DNA of 64,000 bases from the NCBI GenBank assembly GCA_040429635.1, contig CP158972.1:2738001-2802000 (forward strand), in the 5' to 3' direction. A program made the translations under genes and the position numbers. The notes beneath the pieces are model-generated. The model was not told the DNA's origin, did not search any database, and saw only the letters and a program-made list of their open reading frames with translations. This DNA comes from Tamlana crocina. Its GTDB lineage: Bacteria; Bacteroidota; Bacteroidia; Flavobacteriales; Flavobacteriaceae. Positions 40,261 through 49,800 of the stretch are shown one piece after another. How positions within the stretch are numbered: the stretch's first letter is position 1; each line of letters starts with the position of its first letter.

Positions 40261-41808
40261 TTAGCGTATAACGAGTTTAGAATGGTACTCCCTATTATCG
40301 TCTCCAAATACTTTTAATAAATATAAGCCAGATTGAAGATTTTTATCATTGCGGATTAACATTTTTCCATTACTGATAGTTTCATCTAAAACCAACTCAC
40401 CTAAAATATTATACAACTTAACGCTTACTTTGCTTGAATTACTCAGTGTAACAGAAAACTCACCGTTTGTTGGATTGGGAAATACTTTTAAAGATGATGA
40501 AAAGTTGGTATCACCAAGACTTAAGCTTTCCGCAATGAGTTGCCATTTACTTCTATCATCAGTAGCAAGAGCTTCTATATTAGTAACGTTACCTCCTACT
40601 TCGTGGTATATAAACCTTCCACTGCTACCGGCTTCTAACCTATAAGTGTTGTCTGATTCGTTATAATGTACGGTCCATACTTTATCACCATCACTTGCTG
40701 GAGGGGCTTTGGCGGTACTAACAACCGCATAGGCTCCTCCAGAAAACCCAGAACCTGTGGCTCTCAAGATGCCGTAGCTCTCACTATCGATGTTATAAAA
40801 AGCGCCACTTTCAACAAAGTTCCAACGCGTGTTTTCTGCTTCATTTGAATCACTCATGGTAACGGGTGTTGCTCCAGCACCGGCATCGGTTAAAAATTTC
40901 CCTGTTGCCACGTTTTTTAAACTGTATACCTCACCGGTTAAACCAGGGCTGCTGTTATCTGCAACTTCTTCCTTTTGGTAGGTAGTATTTGCCCATCTAA
41001 TTTGAGCTCTACCTCCTTTGACTCTATAAGCACCATATCTAATACCAGATTCTGTACCTCTTTCGGGTCCAGGAATATTCCAATTGAAATCTGTACCCCC
41101 AATTTTCGCATTACAATAATGAATTTTCTTCGAGGCATCACTTGGGTCTTGCGCAAAACCCACTTCCAACTCAAAGCTCGTTTCGGCATCTTTAAGAACG
41201 TTCTTTAAAAACACGATTTCCCTTCCACTGCCTTCTCCTCCACGAAACAGAATACGCTCGGCATAAATATCGAATGACACCTGTTTACCAGCATTTGTGC
41301 CTGTACCATAAACAGGTTTTGCCAAATACAAGCAAATTGCCGGGTCTGGCGAACCACCACCTCCGGTATGTTTTCCTTTGGCTTGCGCAATATAGGTACC
41401 ATCACCACCAGTACCCGAGGTATCACCAACTTCAAGAATCCTAAATGTTCCTGAGAACTTTGCATAGCTACCCACACCTGTTTCTTGGGATCGGCTTAAC
41501 GACCTCTCGATTCTAGGTTGCAAACTCGTATCTAAATGATTGGAATTAAAGGTGATATTATATACGCCCCAAGTTTTTCCGTAAACACTGCTTTCTGAAT
41601 AATCTGCGTAACAACTTCTATCATCTATCATTCCAACGTTAACAGGATTTGGTAAATCTGAAGACGTTCTGGTTGCATTCGTGTATTCAGGTGTACAGCT
41701 TAAGTCTGAACTTATATCTTCATCAGGCGCCGTTACTTGAGAGGATACCATATAAGAAGAAAGAGTTAGACTTATAAACAAGATTAATTTAATTGTAATT
41801 TTTTTCAT
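40261..41808 (-). CDS. PL28-type ulvan lyase, secreted, with binding module and T9SS domain
   Basis: A 515-residue multidomain enzyme: signal peptide 1-24; PL28-type catalytic domain about 38-280, closely similar to the plus-strand gene at 35460; a ricin-like or ulvan-binding module about 291-428 ([32 protein letters not shown]); and a type A T9SS sorting domain about 438-515 ([19 protein letters not shown], ending KLVIR). It would be exported through T9SS and released or attached at the surface, and would endolytically cleave ulvan by beta-elimination. The same module occurs in the BNR-4 lyase next door. A phased promoter is present at 41851-41895. Confidence 0.85.
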   Translation of the reverse strand: MKKITIKLILFISLTLSSYMVSSQVTAPDEDISSDLSCTPEYTNATRTSSDLPNPVNVGMIDDRSCYADYSESSVYGKTWGVYNITFNSNHLDTSLQPRIERSLSRSQETGVGSYAKFSGTFRILEVGDTSGTGGDGTYIAQAKGKHTGGGGSPDPAICLYLAKPVYGTGTNAGKQVSFDIYAERILFRGGEGSGREIVFLKNVLKDAETSFELEVGFAQDPSDASKKIHYCNAKIGGTDFNWNIPGPERGTESGIRYGAYRVKGGRAQIRWANTTYQKEEVADNSSPGLTGEVYSLKNVATGKFLTDAGAGATPVTMSDSNEAENTRWNFVESGAFYNIDSESYGILRATGSGFSGGAYAVVSTAKAPPASDGDKVWTVHYNESDNTYRLEAGSSGRFIYHEVGGNVTNIEALATDDRSKWQLIAESLSLGDTNFSSSLKVFPNPTNGEFSVTLSNSSKVSVKLYNILGELVLDETISNGKMLIRNDKNLQSGLYLLKVFGDDNREYHSKLVIR

Positions 41809-41850
41809 AGCTATATTAAGTTACAATTTATATGACGCATAGTCATTCTA

Positions 41851-41895
41851 CTAATTTAATAACAGCCTCTTAAACCTCTATCCTGTATTATCATG
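41851..41895 (-). promoter_or_regulatory. Operator plus -7 element upstream of secreted PL28 lyase (site 5)
   Basis: Minus strand: CATGATA (41895-41889), CAGGATA (41885-41879), 10 bp apart, then 20 bases and TAAATTAG (41858-41851), one change from TAnnTTTG. The start codon follows 43 bases later, the same distance as in the GH78 promoter at 10097; the two repeat segments are almost identical, sharing AAACCATGATAWTACAGGAT. Confidence 0.7.
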
Positions 41896-42055
41896 GTTTA
41901 ACAAAAAATAAATAGAGACCAAAACTATTTTTATTTAACTAAGTAAAAAAATCCAAACACTAAATCTAGATTTTACACTTCCTTGAAATAGAAGCAAACT
42001 AGTTTCGGTAATATGATATGTTATTGTAAATTTTCTATGCTGATTTTTACACTGA

Positions 42056-45000
42056 TTATTTTACAATCAACTTAGAATGATACACTCTGTTATCTTCTGA
42101 AAATACTTTAACATGATACATCCCAGATTCTAATATAGACTGGCTTTGTATTTCTATTGAATTATTTGATAAGGTGTTACTGTATACTCGTTCACCCAAG
42201 AGATTATATATTTCTATATGCTTTTCATCTCCAAAATTTTCAAACGTTATAGTGAACTTATCTTCTGTAGGATTAGGATATACTCTTAAAGAAGAAACCA
42301 TGAAGTCTTTGTTTTTGGCACTTAGCAACGGTCCCCCTGTGCCTTCTATTCGCCATTTACCTCTATCATCATCTGCATTCGCTTCAAGGTTATAGCACTT
42401 GTCATCGGTTTGATGATATAGAAACCTTCCGTAGTTTCTAGCTTCAAACCTAAAAGTATCATCTACTTCGTTATAGTGTACTGTCCATATTTTATCAGTA
42501 TCTGCTGCTGGCGGCGCTTTACCCGTGCTAACAGTTAAATATGGTCCCGCTGAAAAACCTTCTCCAGTAGCACGTAAAATACCATTAATACGGCTATCAA
42601 TATTATAGTAATCTATACCGTCTCGAGTGGTTTTTATAAACTCCCATTTTGTATCATTTCCATCTCCAGTATCGTGCATTATCACTGGTTGACCAGCAGT
42701 GGAATTAGTTCCTAGATATTTTCCGGTAGCTACATTAACCAGTTGATAAACGCCTTCGCCATCACCTCCAGTACTGCCACCAGTACTCCCAGATATTTTC
42801 ATTTTATCGTAATTAAAACCTCCTACTTCACCTACAACTTTAATGTTTTGAACACCTTTTTGAAGTGAAATGGTCGCTTTAGTCCCTTTAAAATTTGTTA
42901 AATTGGGGGTTTTGGTAAGTGATATTGAAGCGAGAATGGTTGTTCCTTTGACTATTTTTAGTTTTTTTGTGGCTCCAGGTGATGCAGCAAATACTTCAAC
43001 ATCATATTCTCCATCTTCAGGAACGTTTATAGTATACTCTGCAAAATCATTAGCTCCCCAAGAGTTTAGATAAAATACCGTATTACTCCATCTGGTAACA
43101 TTTACCCCACTTTTAGAAGTATAATACTCTGCTTCTATAGTTGATGGAACTTGATGTGTTTTAGGGTTTACAGTAAGGGTTTTTGATGCTTGTGCGGAAG
43201 TAAAATAATCGTTTCCATTTTCTGAAACCGTTATCGTTGCACTACCTGCTCCCAAAATCTGCCGTACTTGGTCATCCCACACTACGGCGATTTGATTATT
43301 TGGGCATAAGAACCTTAAATTGGCATCTGGATTATTACTGGTTGCAACCAGACTAAATGCTGGATCTCCAGAAGTTACTTCGGGAATATCCTGAAAAATA
43401 ATTTCCTGTTGACGTATTGGAACTGTAAGTTCGTGCCCCACAATTGGTGCCGCATTATACGTTTCGTCACCAAACTGTATGGCATTTATTGTAGCTGTAC
43501 CAGCACGCTTTACATGTAACTTATTGCCATTTACTATTTCAGCCACATCAGTATTCGTGCTTTCGTACTGTACTGGCAAACCAGAACTGGAAGTAGCATT
43601 TAAAGTTTCGTCTGGATTTCCCCAAGTATGAGTCGTTGTGGCTAAAGTGAAATCGATAGTTTGGTTTAACTTTGATGTGTTTGCATTAACCACTAAAGTT
43701 TGTGGTATCTCTGGTGCTTCATCATAAGTGCCATCACCTTTTTGGCTTGCAATAATTTCGCAAGATCCTACCCCCATAATTTGCACTTCATTGCCATTAA
43801 CAATACGTGCTATATTTGGGTTTGAAGACACATAAGATACGGGTAATCCAGAACTTGCCGTTCCATTTAATGTAAAATTAGAATCCCCTTCTGTTTTTTC
43901 TGCTAAGGTATCGAAACTGATGGTTTGTGCTGTGTATTCTTCTTTTTGTAACTGGAACACAAAACAATGAATTGGCACGGTATCGCTATTTACGGCCTCA
44001 CTAAATACTACAGCAATTACTCCGTCATCCATGACTGTAATGCTCTTTCTATCGTTTACACCTATAGTAGTTCTAAAATCTTCCCGCCAATTATACGTGC
44101 CGGCCAAGGCACTTGTTACAATAAAATCGCCTCCGGTTAAGTTGAATTTATACATTCGATTTCCATAAAACACTCCTAAAGAGCCTTTGTTTCTATCTTC
44201 TGTAAACTCTGTTTCGTTTTGTTTTCTTAGATAATTATAAGGGCTTGTTCCTTTAGGATTTATATAAGTATAAATATCATTTTTAGGAGAAATCGCCAAC
44301 TGTGGCCCTCCTGCCCAACCTTCTGTTGTTGGCACACTTCGAGGGTCGGCTATAAAAAATGGCTCATGATCGATTATTGGTAAGTCATAACTTTTTCCAT
44401 CTAAAGTTGTTGCCTTACTGTCCATACGGGCACCCAATTCCATCACGTAAACGCCTTCGTTTAACCTTGTGGGAGATTCGGCCCAGCGCGGTGAGTATGA
44501 ATAATAAAATTTCCCGTTTATAAAATTAGCACTCCCATAGCAGAAGTTGCGTTCGCCTTGGGTTACTTCGTTACCTCTTCCTTTAATAATGATAACTTCT
44601 TCCGACCATGTATCGCCATTGTAATAGGTCATTACAATGTCTCCACCAACAGCAGACCCCAATCGGCGTTCAAAATACATCTCGCCTTGATCATTATTGA
44701 ATAAATCTGGATAGGTAACACCGGTTACTTTTTTTCCAGGGATTAAATAATTTTGCTGTGGAAGAAAGTTGTCTGCAATAAAATCTTCATCTGGGCCAAA
44801 TGCAATGTTCTTTTTAGACCTAATGTAATTCAAATCTTCGTTATGGTGATCGAACATAAGGTGCACCGTGCCGTCGATGGGGCAAATGCCAATATTGGTG
44901 GTTAAATGGGTATCGCCCTTTCCGCCAACCAAACTCAACTTTGCTGGCAGCTCTACATGCACCCAATTGCCCTCACCAATCTTTTTGCGAGATACCATTA

Positions 45001-45274
45001 ATGTACGGTCTGCCCACCCACCGCGATACCAAGTGTAAAACACATAACCGTTCGTTACTTTCATACAATTACCATGTGGGTTTATACTGGCTCCGTAGTG
45101 ATACGGTTTTGGGTCATCTGGTTTCCAGAAATAAAACGCTTCGTCGGTAATTTTTGTATTTTCTAAAAAAGTGACTTGTGCCGATAATTCTTTTGTGAAT
45201 GCATTAGCCACCAATAGGAACAATAAAAATAGTTTGTAGTTCCTAAATACTTTTAGTTGTAAAGCTGTTTTCAT
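42056..45274 (-). CDS. Multidomain BNR-4 family lyase (PL24/PL25-like), candidate ulvan lyase
   Basis: A 1072-residue protein: signal peptide 1-32; a BNR-4 seven-bladed propeller about 35-445 with His123 (GDTHLTTN) and the DHHNEDLNY segment at 142-150, the places of the catalytic His residues in PL24/PL25 ulvan lyases; three bacterial Ig-like repeats about 450-705; a CBM6-like domain about 712-830 (IEAEYYTSKSGVNV); a Gly/Ser linker; a ricin-like module about 840-975 shared with the PL28 enzyme; and a T9SS type A domain about 985-1072 (LRVYPNPTEDKF, ending KLIVK). It stands alone with its own promoter region. Ulvan or another uronate-rhamnose backbone is the likely substrate. Confidence 0.8.
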   Translation of the reverse strand: MKTALQLKVFRNYKLFLLFLLVANAFTKELSAQVTFLENTKITDEAFYFWKPDDPKPYHYGASINPHGNCMKVTNGYVFYTWYRGGWADRTLMVSRKKIGEGNWVHVELPAKLSLVGGKGDTHLTTNIGICPIDGTVHLMFDHHNEDLNYIRSKKNIAFGPDEDFIADNFLPQQNYLIPGKKVTGVTYPDLFNNDQGEMYFERRLGSAVGGDIVMTYYNGDTWSEEVIIIKGRGNEVTQGERNFCYGSANFINGKFYYSYSPRWAESPTRLNEGVYVMELGARMDSKATTLDGKSYDLPIIDHEPFFIADPRSVPTTEGWAGGPQLAISPKNDIYTYINPKGTSPYNYLRKQNETEFTEDRNKGSLGVFYGNRMYKFNLTGGDFIVTSALAGTYNWREDFRTTIGVNDRKSITVMDDGVIAVVFSEAVNSDTVPIHCFVFQLQKEEYTAQTISFDTLAEKTEGDSNFTLNGTASSGLPVSYVSSNPNIARIVNGNEVQIMGVGSCEIIASQKGDGTYDEAPEIPQTLVVNANTSKLNQTIDFTLATTTHTWGNPDETLNATSSSGLPVQYESTNTDVAEIVNGNKLHVKRAGTATINAIQFGDETYNAAPIVGHELTVPIRQQEIIFQDIPEVTSGDPAFSLVATSNNPDANLRFLCPNNQIAVVWDDQVRQILGAGSATITVSENGNDYFTSAQASKTLTVNPKTHQVPSTIEAEYYTSKSGVNVTRWSNTVFYLNSWGANDFAEYTINVPEDGEYDVEVFAASPGATKKLKIVKGTTILASISLTKTPNLTNFKGTKATISLQKGVQNIKVVGEVGGFNYDKMKISGSTGGSTGGDGEGVYQLVNVATGKYLGTNSTAGQPVIMHDTGDGNDTKWEFIKTTRDGIDYYNIDSRINGILRATGEGFSAGPYLTVSTGKAPPAADTDKIWTVHYNEVDDTFRFEARNYGRFLYHQTDDKCYNLEANADDDRGKWRIEGTGGPLLSAKNKDFMVSSLRVYPNPTEDKFTITFENFGDEKHIEIYNLLGERVYSNTLSNNSIEIQSQSILESGMYHVKVFSEDNRVYHSKLIVK

Positions 45275-45522
45275 AATAAGTTTAGTTTGTAATATTTAGT
45301 TGGTATGTTTACTTGCCGATTTATTATTAGGTGCTCATAACTTTACCATGAGGGCCTATATAAAACCTGAGCTTGGTTATGTTACCTGAAGCAAATTAAA
45401 GGGAAGGCAATCCATTCCATATGTTATATGAAATAGAAACACCATCCAAAAAAAGAATGCAAAGGACTCTCTGAGATATGTTATGCATTATTGTGGTAAA
45501 GTTTAGTTGATATTATTAGATA

Positions 45523-45558
45523 TAAATATCTAAAACACAATGTAAATAACTATCCTGC
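45523..45558 (-). promoter_or_regulatory. Weak operator upstream of BNR-4 lyase (site 6)
   Basis: Minus strand: GCAGGATA (45558-45551) and, 20 bases on, GATATTTA (45530-45523), a poor match to TAnnTTTG. The upstream half repeat is degenerate (CCATATA). The lyase start is 249 bases further, so this site is less certain than the others. Confidence 0.4.
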
Positions 45559-45588
45559 CCTATATGGTTGGGTGTTCTCTTCTAAATG

Positions 45589-45604
45589 AAAAAAAAAAAA
45601 AAAA
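45589..45604. repeat. Homopolymer of 16 A
   Basis: An uninterrupted run of 16 A lies between the BNR-4 lyase promoter region and the duplicated GH106 tail. On the minus strand it is a T run that could help end transcription coming from the small-protein operon; it is also a place prone to slippage or assembly error. Confidence 0.7.
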
Positions 45605-45621
45605 GAATGAGGTAAATTAAA

Positions 45622-45755
45622 TCAATCTACCAACCTCAGTCTCACAGGCCCTACTAAACCAGAACGCTCCAATTCAGTTTCGTTTGTTTTGGGCCCAGCC
45701 GTAGTCCACGTTTTCTTTTGGTCTTTGGGTCGTGAATTATCAAAAATAAGTTGGT
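45622..45755 (-). pseudogene. Duplicated 3' end of a GH106 gene (remnant)
   Basis: 45651-45755 repeats 46882-46986, the coding 3' end of the GH106 gene, with only two differences in 105 bases. On the minus strand it encodes the same stretch (LIFDNSRPKDQKKTW, then TELERSGLVG) but ends differently, in PVRLRLVD and a stop at 45622, instead of KVTIKTISH. The upstream part of the gene is absent. It is thus the tail of a second GH106 copy, largely deleted, or a partial duplication with a changed end. Confidence 0.85.
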
Positions 45756-45920
45756 AGATAGTGAGTTGGTTTATAATGTTTTTAATACTTAAATTCCGTA
45801 TGTTATCAAATAGAAATTCTACTATTTTCAGTTAAAAAAATATAAAAACAGCAGCAAAGGACAAACTTTTTAGTTTAGCCCTTAACTGCTATTTTTTTAC
45901 GATAGTTATTTATAAAGTCA

Positions 45921-46118
45921 TTATTTATTAATGATTTGTTTAATGGAAAAAATAAAAAGACCTAAAAAGCCTATAGCTCCTAAAAGGGATGCATAAAATT
46001 TCCAACTATCAAACTCGTTCGGAACTCCTTTTTCTATAAATAAAAATAAACTTCTAACAAATAGAATTCCCATAATTATAACCATAATCCTTATTCGTCT
46101 ATTTTCATTTTTTATCAT
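45921..46118 (-). CDS. Small two-helix membrane protein
   Basis: A 65-residue protein with two predicted membrane helices (about 10-29 and 42-61) joined by a charged loop EKGVPNEFDSWK and a basic N-terminus (KNENRRIR). It resembles the 76-residue protein encoded just upstream: both have helix, a K-G-hydrophobic-P loop, then helix. It is third in a small-protein operon under a copy of the locus operator. I do not recognise the family. An immunity-like or accessory membrane role is possible but unproven. Confidence 0.6.
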   Translation of the reverse strand: MIKNENRRIRIMVIIMGILFVRSLFLFIEKGVPNEFDSWKFYASLLGAIGFLGLFIFSIKQIINK

Positions 46119-46142
46119 GACTCGTGTTATACCAATTTATTT

Positions 46143-46373
46143 TTAATGATTCTCTTTTTTGTTTTTAATTTTCACATAAGTAAATAAAAAACAGAAAGAG
46201 ACAATAAAACCGGTAACTATTTGAAATATTTTTAAATACAAAATCCCTTTCTGTTCAGGAAACCCATTTTTAATCATAATACCAGTATCAACTCCTGCGA
46301 ATCCTGCTAATAAGCAGAATAAGAGCAAGTATATAATCGGGTACTTTATCCAAAAATTTTTCATACCTATCAT
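46143..46373 (-). CDS. Small two-helix membrane protein
   Basis: A 76-residue protein with two predicted membrane helices (about 11-31 and 45-67), a loop KNGFPEQKG between them, and a basic C-terminus. It is similar in plan to the 65-residue protein downstream and probably paralogous. It starts two bases after the stop of the 46-residue peptide gene, so the three are translated from one message. The start at 46373 or the internal Met4 are both possible. Function unknown. Confidence 0.65.
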   Translation of the reverse strand: MIGMKNFWIKYPIIYLLLFCLLAGFAGVDTGIMIKNGFPEQKGILYLKIFQIVTGFIVSFCFLFTYVKIKNKKENH

Positions 46374-46375
46374 TT

Positions 46376-46516
46376 TTAAATATCATCACAAGCTAGTCCT
46401 ACAGAAACATAGTATAGGCCTGTTGCGACGCAGGATGGTGCCAGTGCAACTCCCATCGCTGTTGGGCTACAACCCGAAGCGAGACTAAAGAACGAAGCAA
46501 TTTTCTCTCTAACCAT
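46376..46516 (-). CDS. 46-residue three-cysteine peptide
   Basis: A short frame, ATG at 46516 and TAA at 46376-46378, with an in-frame stop just upstream so the start is fixed. The product has a charged N-terminus (MVREK), a Gly/Ala/Ser-rich hydrophobic body, and cysteines at 16, 29 and 43, spaced 13 and 14 residues apart, ending CDDI. Codon G+C is visibly higher than in the flanking genes. It is directly followed by two small membrane-protein genes and preceded, 67 bases upstream, by a phased operator and -7 element. The look is that of a bacteriocin-like or signalling peptide, but I know no matching family. Confidence 0.6.
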   Translation of the reverse strand: MVREKIASFFSLASGCSPTAMGVALAPSCVATGLYYVSVGLACDDI

Positions 46517-46582
46517 AGGTATTTTTATATTCTATGTTACTTTTTGTGAGAGACGCCTAATGATACATCGTAAAGACTTACA

Positions 46583-46627
46583 CAAATAAAAAGTATTTAC
46601 TTACAAATTATGTCCTGTTCTGTCCTG
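46583..46627 (-). promoter_or_regulatory. Operator plus -7 element upstream of small-protein operon (site 7)
   Basis: Minus strand: two perfect CAGGACA repeats (46627-46621 and 46617-46611), 10 bp apart, then 20 bases and TTTATTTG (46590-46583), one change from TAnnTTTG. The 46-residue peptide starts 67 bases further. This is the cleanest repeat pair in the window. Confidence 0.7.
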
Positions 46628-46653
46628 TATACCTTATAAAAAATATACATTTT

Positions 46654-46834
46654 ACCCGTTGTGCATTTTGAGCATAAAATTTAGTTTGAACGTCAATTTG
46701 AATGATTTTGAGACAAGAAAAATCGTATCGAGAACTTTTGGTTGCTAAAATTTTAATTCTCGATACAAATTTTTCTCATTTCAATCGAAAAATCCGCTCG
46801 AATTGACGATTTTTTTTCAAAATGCACAACGGGT
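46654..46834. repeat. 181-bp imperfect palindrome, REP/MITE-like
   Basis: The ends are an 18-bp perfect inverted repeat (46654-46671 with 46817-46834, ACCCGTTGTGCATTTTGA). Inside, 46690-46734 and 46757-46808 form a second imperfect inverted repeat around TATCGAGAA/TTCTCGATA with CGTCAATT and AATTGACG at its ends. It lies between the GH106 stop and the small-protein operon. Such elements, as I recall, are scattered between genes in Flavobacteriaceae genomes; the transcript would fold into a long hairpin and may act as a terminator for the flanking units. Confidence 0.85.
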
Positions 46835-46849
46835 TACATTTTGAAATTA

Positions 46850-49800
46850 TTAATGCGAAATAGTTTTTATAGTAACCTTTCCTACTAAACCTGAACGCTC
46901 CAATTCAGTTTCGTCTGTTTTGGGCCCAGCCGTAGTCCACGTTTTCTTTTGGTCTTTGGGTCGTGAATTATCAAAAATAAGTTGGTTGCGCCAAGTGTTG
47001 GTTACTTTAATTTCAAGTATATTTTCTCCTTTTTTCACAAAATCGCTAACATCAAACTGAAACGGTGGCGCCCATTTTACCCCCACTTTTTTTCCATTGC
47101 ACCAGAGTTCTGCAATATTGGCGACCTCGCCTAAATCTAGAATGGTATGCCTCCCCAGCCCCTCAAGGTTTACAGTTTTGGAATATATAGTGGTGCCTGA
47201 ATAGTGTTTTATGGCCTCGTCATCAAATTTTGTTAACGATTTTAATTCTGAAACACTTAGAGTTTTCGGGGTATCCCAACCATCCTCAAAAGTTAAAATC
47301 CAATTATTTTGAAGTGGTGTTTCTTTAACTGCTATGGTTTTTGCTAAGGTGTTTTCTTTTTGATGAAACACATATTCACCTGAAGTTGTGGCTAAAAAGT
47401 CTTCATTTTGAAAAGCTATTTGAACATGGTTTTCTTCTGAAAGTCTTTTGAACCAACCCGTTTCCGTATCTAAAATTGTAAGACCACCTTTAGTTACTTT
47501 TGAAGCTAGGGCTTGATTATTCTCTTTTGAAAACACAATAACAGCACTCCCATTTGAAGGTAAAGATAATGCTACATTAGTTCTATCTTTAAGCTTTTTC
47601 CAAATTTTGGCATTTTGTTGATGCCCAGTGAAAGCGTCCCATATTTTAGGGGTTCGGTCTGCCACTCGGAAACTTAAAGCAACATTAATAGGCTTATTTT
47701 CCTTTGAAGCCACAAAATAAATATCGGCATCTTGTGTTTCACGATGTATCCAGTTGATATTTAAGGCACCGGGTACAATTACGTCTTTTTCAATTTGTTC
47801 TTCTTGCAAAACCTCTTCCAAGGTTTTACCCCAATATACTTTTCCTTTACCAACTTGTTTTACGCCGCTCTCTGTATCATCCCACATTGTGTCTGCAATG
47901 GCAAGTAACTCTTTTACCTCATTGTCATTATCCATTAAACTAGGTGAGTCTTTAGGTTTATTTCCTAAAATAACTGCCCCATTTTCAACCAGTTCTTTTA
48001 GTTTTCTAGCCGTTGAAAGCAACATATTTTCAGAATCCCTAAGTTTAATAACTCTGTAATCACCTCCGTTTTCCACATGAATTTTACCGTTTTCCACACT
48101 TAGCTTTTCTTGAAGAATTTCAGCATTTAAGTAATCAAAACGATAGCCTTTGGGGAATGCATCTAAATCAAACGGCGGACGCTCATAATGGTCGCCATAA
48201 TACCACAGTACATCTGCCACATATTCGCCTTGCTGTAGTAAATACTGGTTTCTTGTTAAATAATCAGTCCAATCCTTCATGTATGGCCACCATGTTTGTT
48301 CTCTAACCAAAGGAAATCCAATATTACCTCCAAAGCTTGACCCTGGATACACCTTTTTTTGCGGTGTATGCGAAAACGTGTGGAACACCAAGTGATTTAC
48401 ACCTTTGGTAAAATTATAATCAATTAAATATTTAACAGAAAACGGATGTTCATTCCACTTTACACCAACTTGTGTGCAAGCCTCGGCAGCCAACATGAGT
48501 TTGTTGTATAAATGGGTGGCCGAGGCCGCATTGTAAATGGGTTTGGCATACTCATTTTGAGCTGACGGTGCACTAGGATACCAAAACTCCGTCATAGGAA
48601 TATCACTCACTCCATAATATCTCATAGGGTCTACAGGCAGTACTTCCCCTCCAGCTCCTTCGGTGTAAACTTCGGCTCCCATATCGTGTGCTACGGTTGC
48701 AAAATGCTTGAAGAAATTGTCTATAAAAACTTCATCCATCGTTTGCCTTAAATCCCTTAAAAACTTTGTTGTCGCTTTTTTGTTATCCACAATGTACCCC
48801 ATAGTTGCTGGCAGGTATTTTTTCATACTGTAGCCACGTCTGGTTTCAAATTCTTTGAACATATCTTCAGAATTCATTGTCCAAGTTGGCACATGGCTCT
48901 CCCAGCTATCAATTAATAAGCCATGCAATTTTCCATCGCCTATGGGGCCACCGTCTTTTATTAAGTTACCAATCATTCCATTTCTCAAATGGTTTTCAAT
49001 AGCTACTTTATCGAGTTTGCTCGACTCCCAACCTGTTGCCTCGGGAACTGCTGGCTTGTTGGTTAAACGCATATTGATATGCCCAAAACGAACAATGGTC
49101 CAATTGCCTTCTGGAATATCCCATGTTAATTTTCCATTGGCAGACATATTATCGGTTAGATTAACAATAGATTCTGTATTTATTATGGTATTTTCAGCAT
49201 AATCAATCTCTACATCTTTCTCTAAACGGCGTAACACTTTGGCGGCTTTTGCTTCGTGATTATGCAACCTTGGATTAGAATTTAATCGAATAAATTCTGG
49301 AGCAATACTATGGCTGCCTTCAAACGTAAAAATGAACTCTTTTGCAGTAGTTTCAGGAATGGTTAACGTGAGGTGTTTTCGTCGGTCATTCCAATTTGCA
49401 TCTGGAATATTTAAGGTTGCAATCTTTACGCGTTTATTATCAATTAATGCTTCTACTTTAACATCAACATCTATAACGGGGTATTCTGTACCCATAATCA
49501 TGTGTCGCGTTTGCGGGAAGGTAATGGTTCTTAAAGTAACAGGTGCATCAAAACTTGTTTTCACCCAAGTATTTTGATTATTTACTTTTGATATCCCTTT
49601 TGAACGATATGCTTCAATAGGTTTGTCTAAACGCGTCGTTTTTCGAGTAACGATAATTTTTGAATTTGGGTTGAACATATCCTCCCAAGGCACTACAGTA
49701 TTATTGGTTTCAATCTTTGAAGGGGTAAAAGGCTTTGAATCATCGCCTTCAACCGTTGGAAAAGCTAAAACTTGAATATCTTTATAATCAAAATCTGCTG

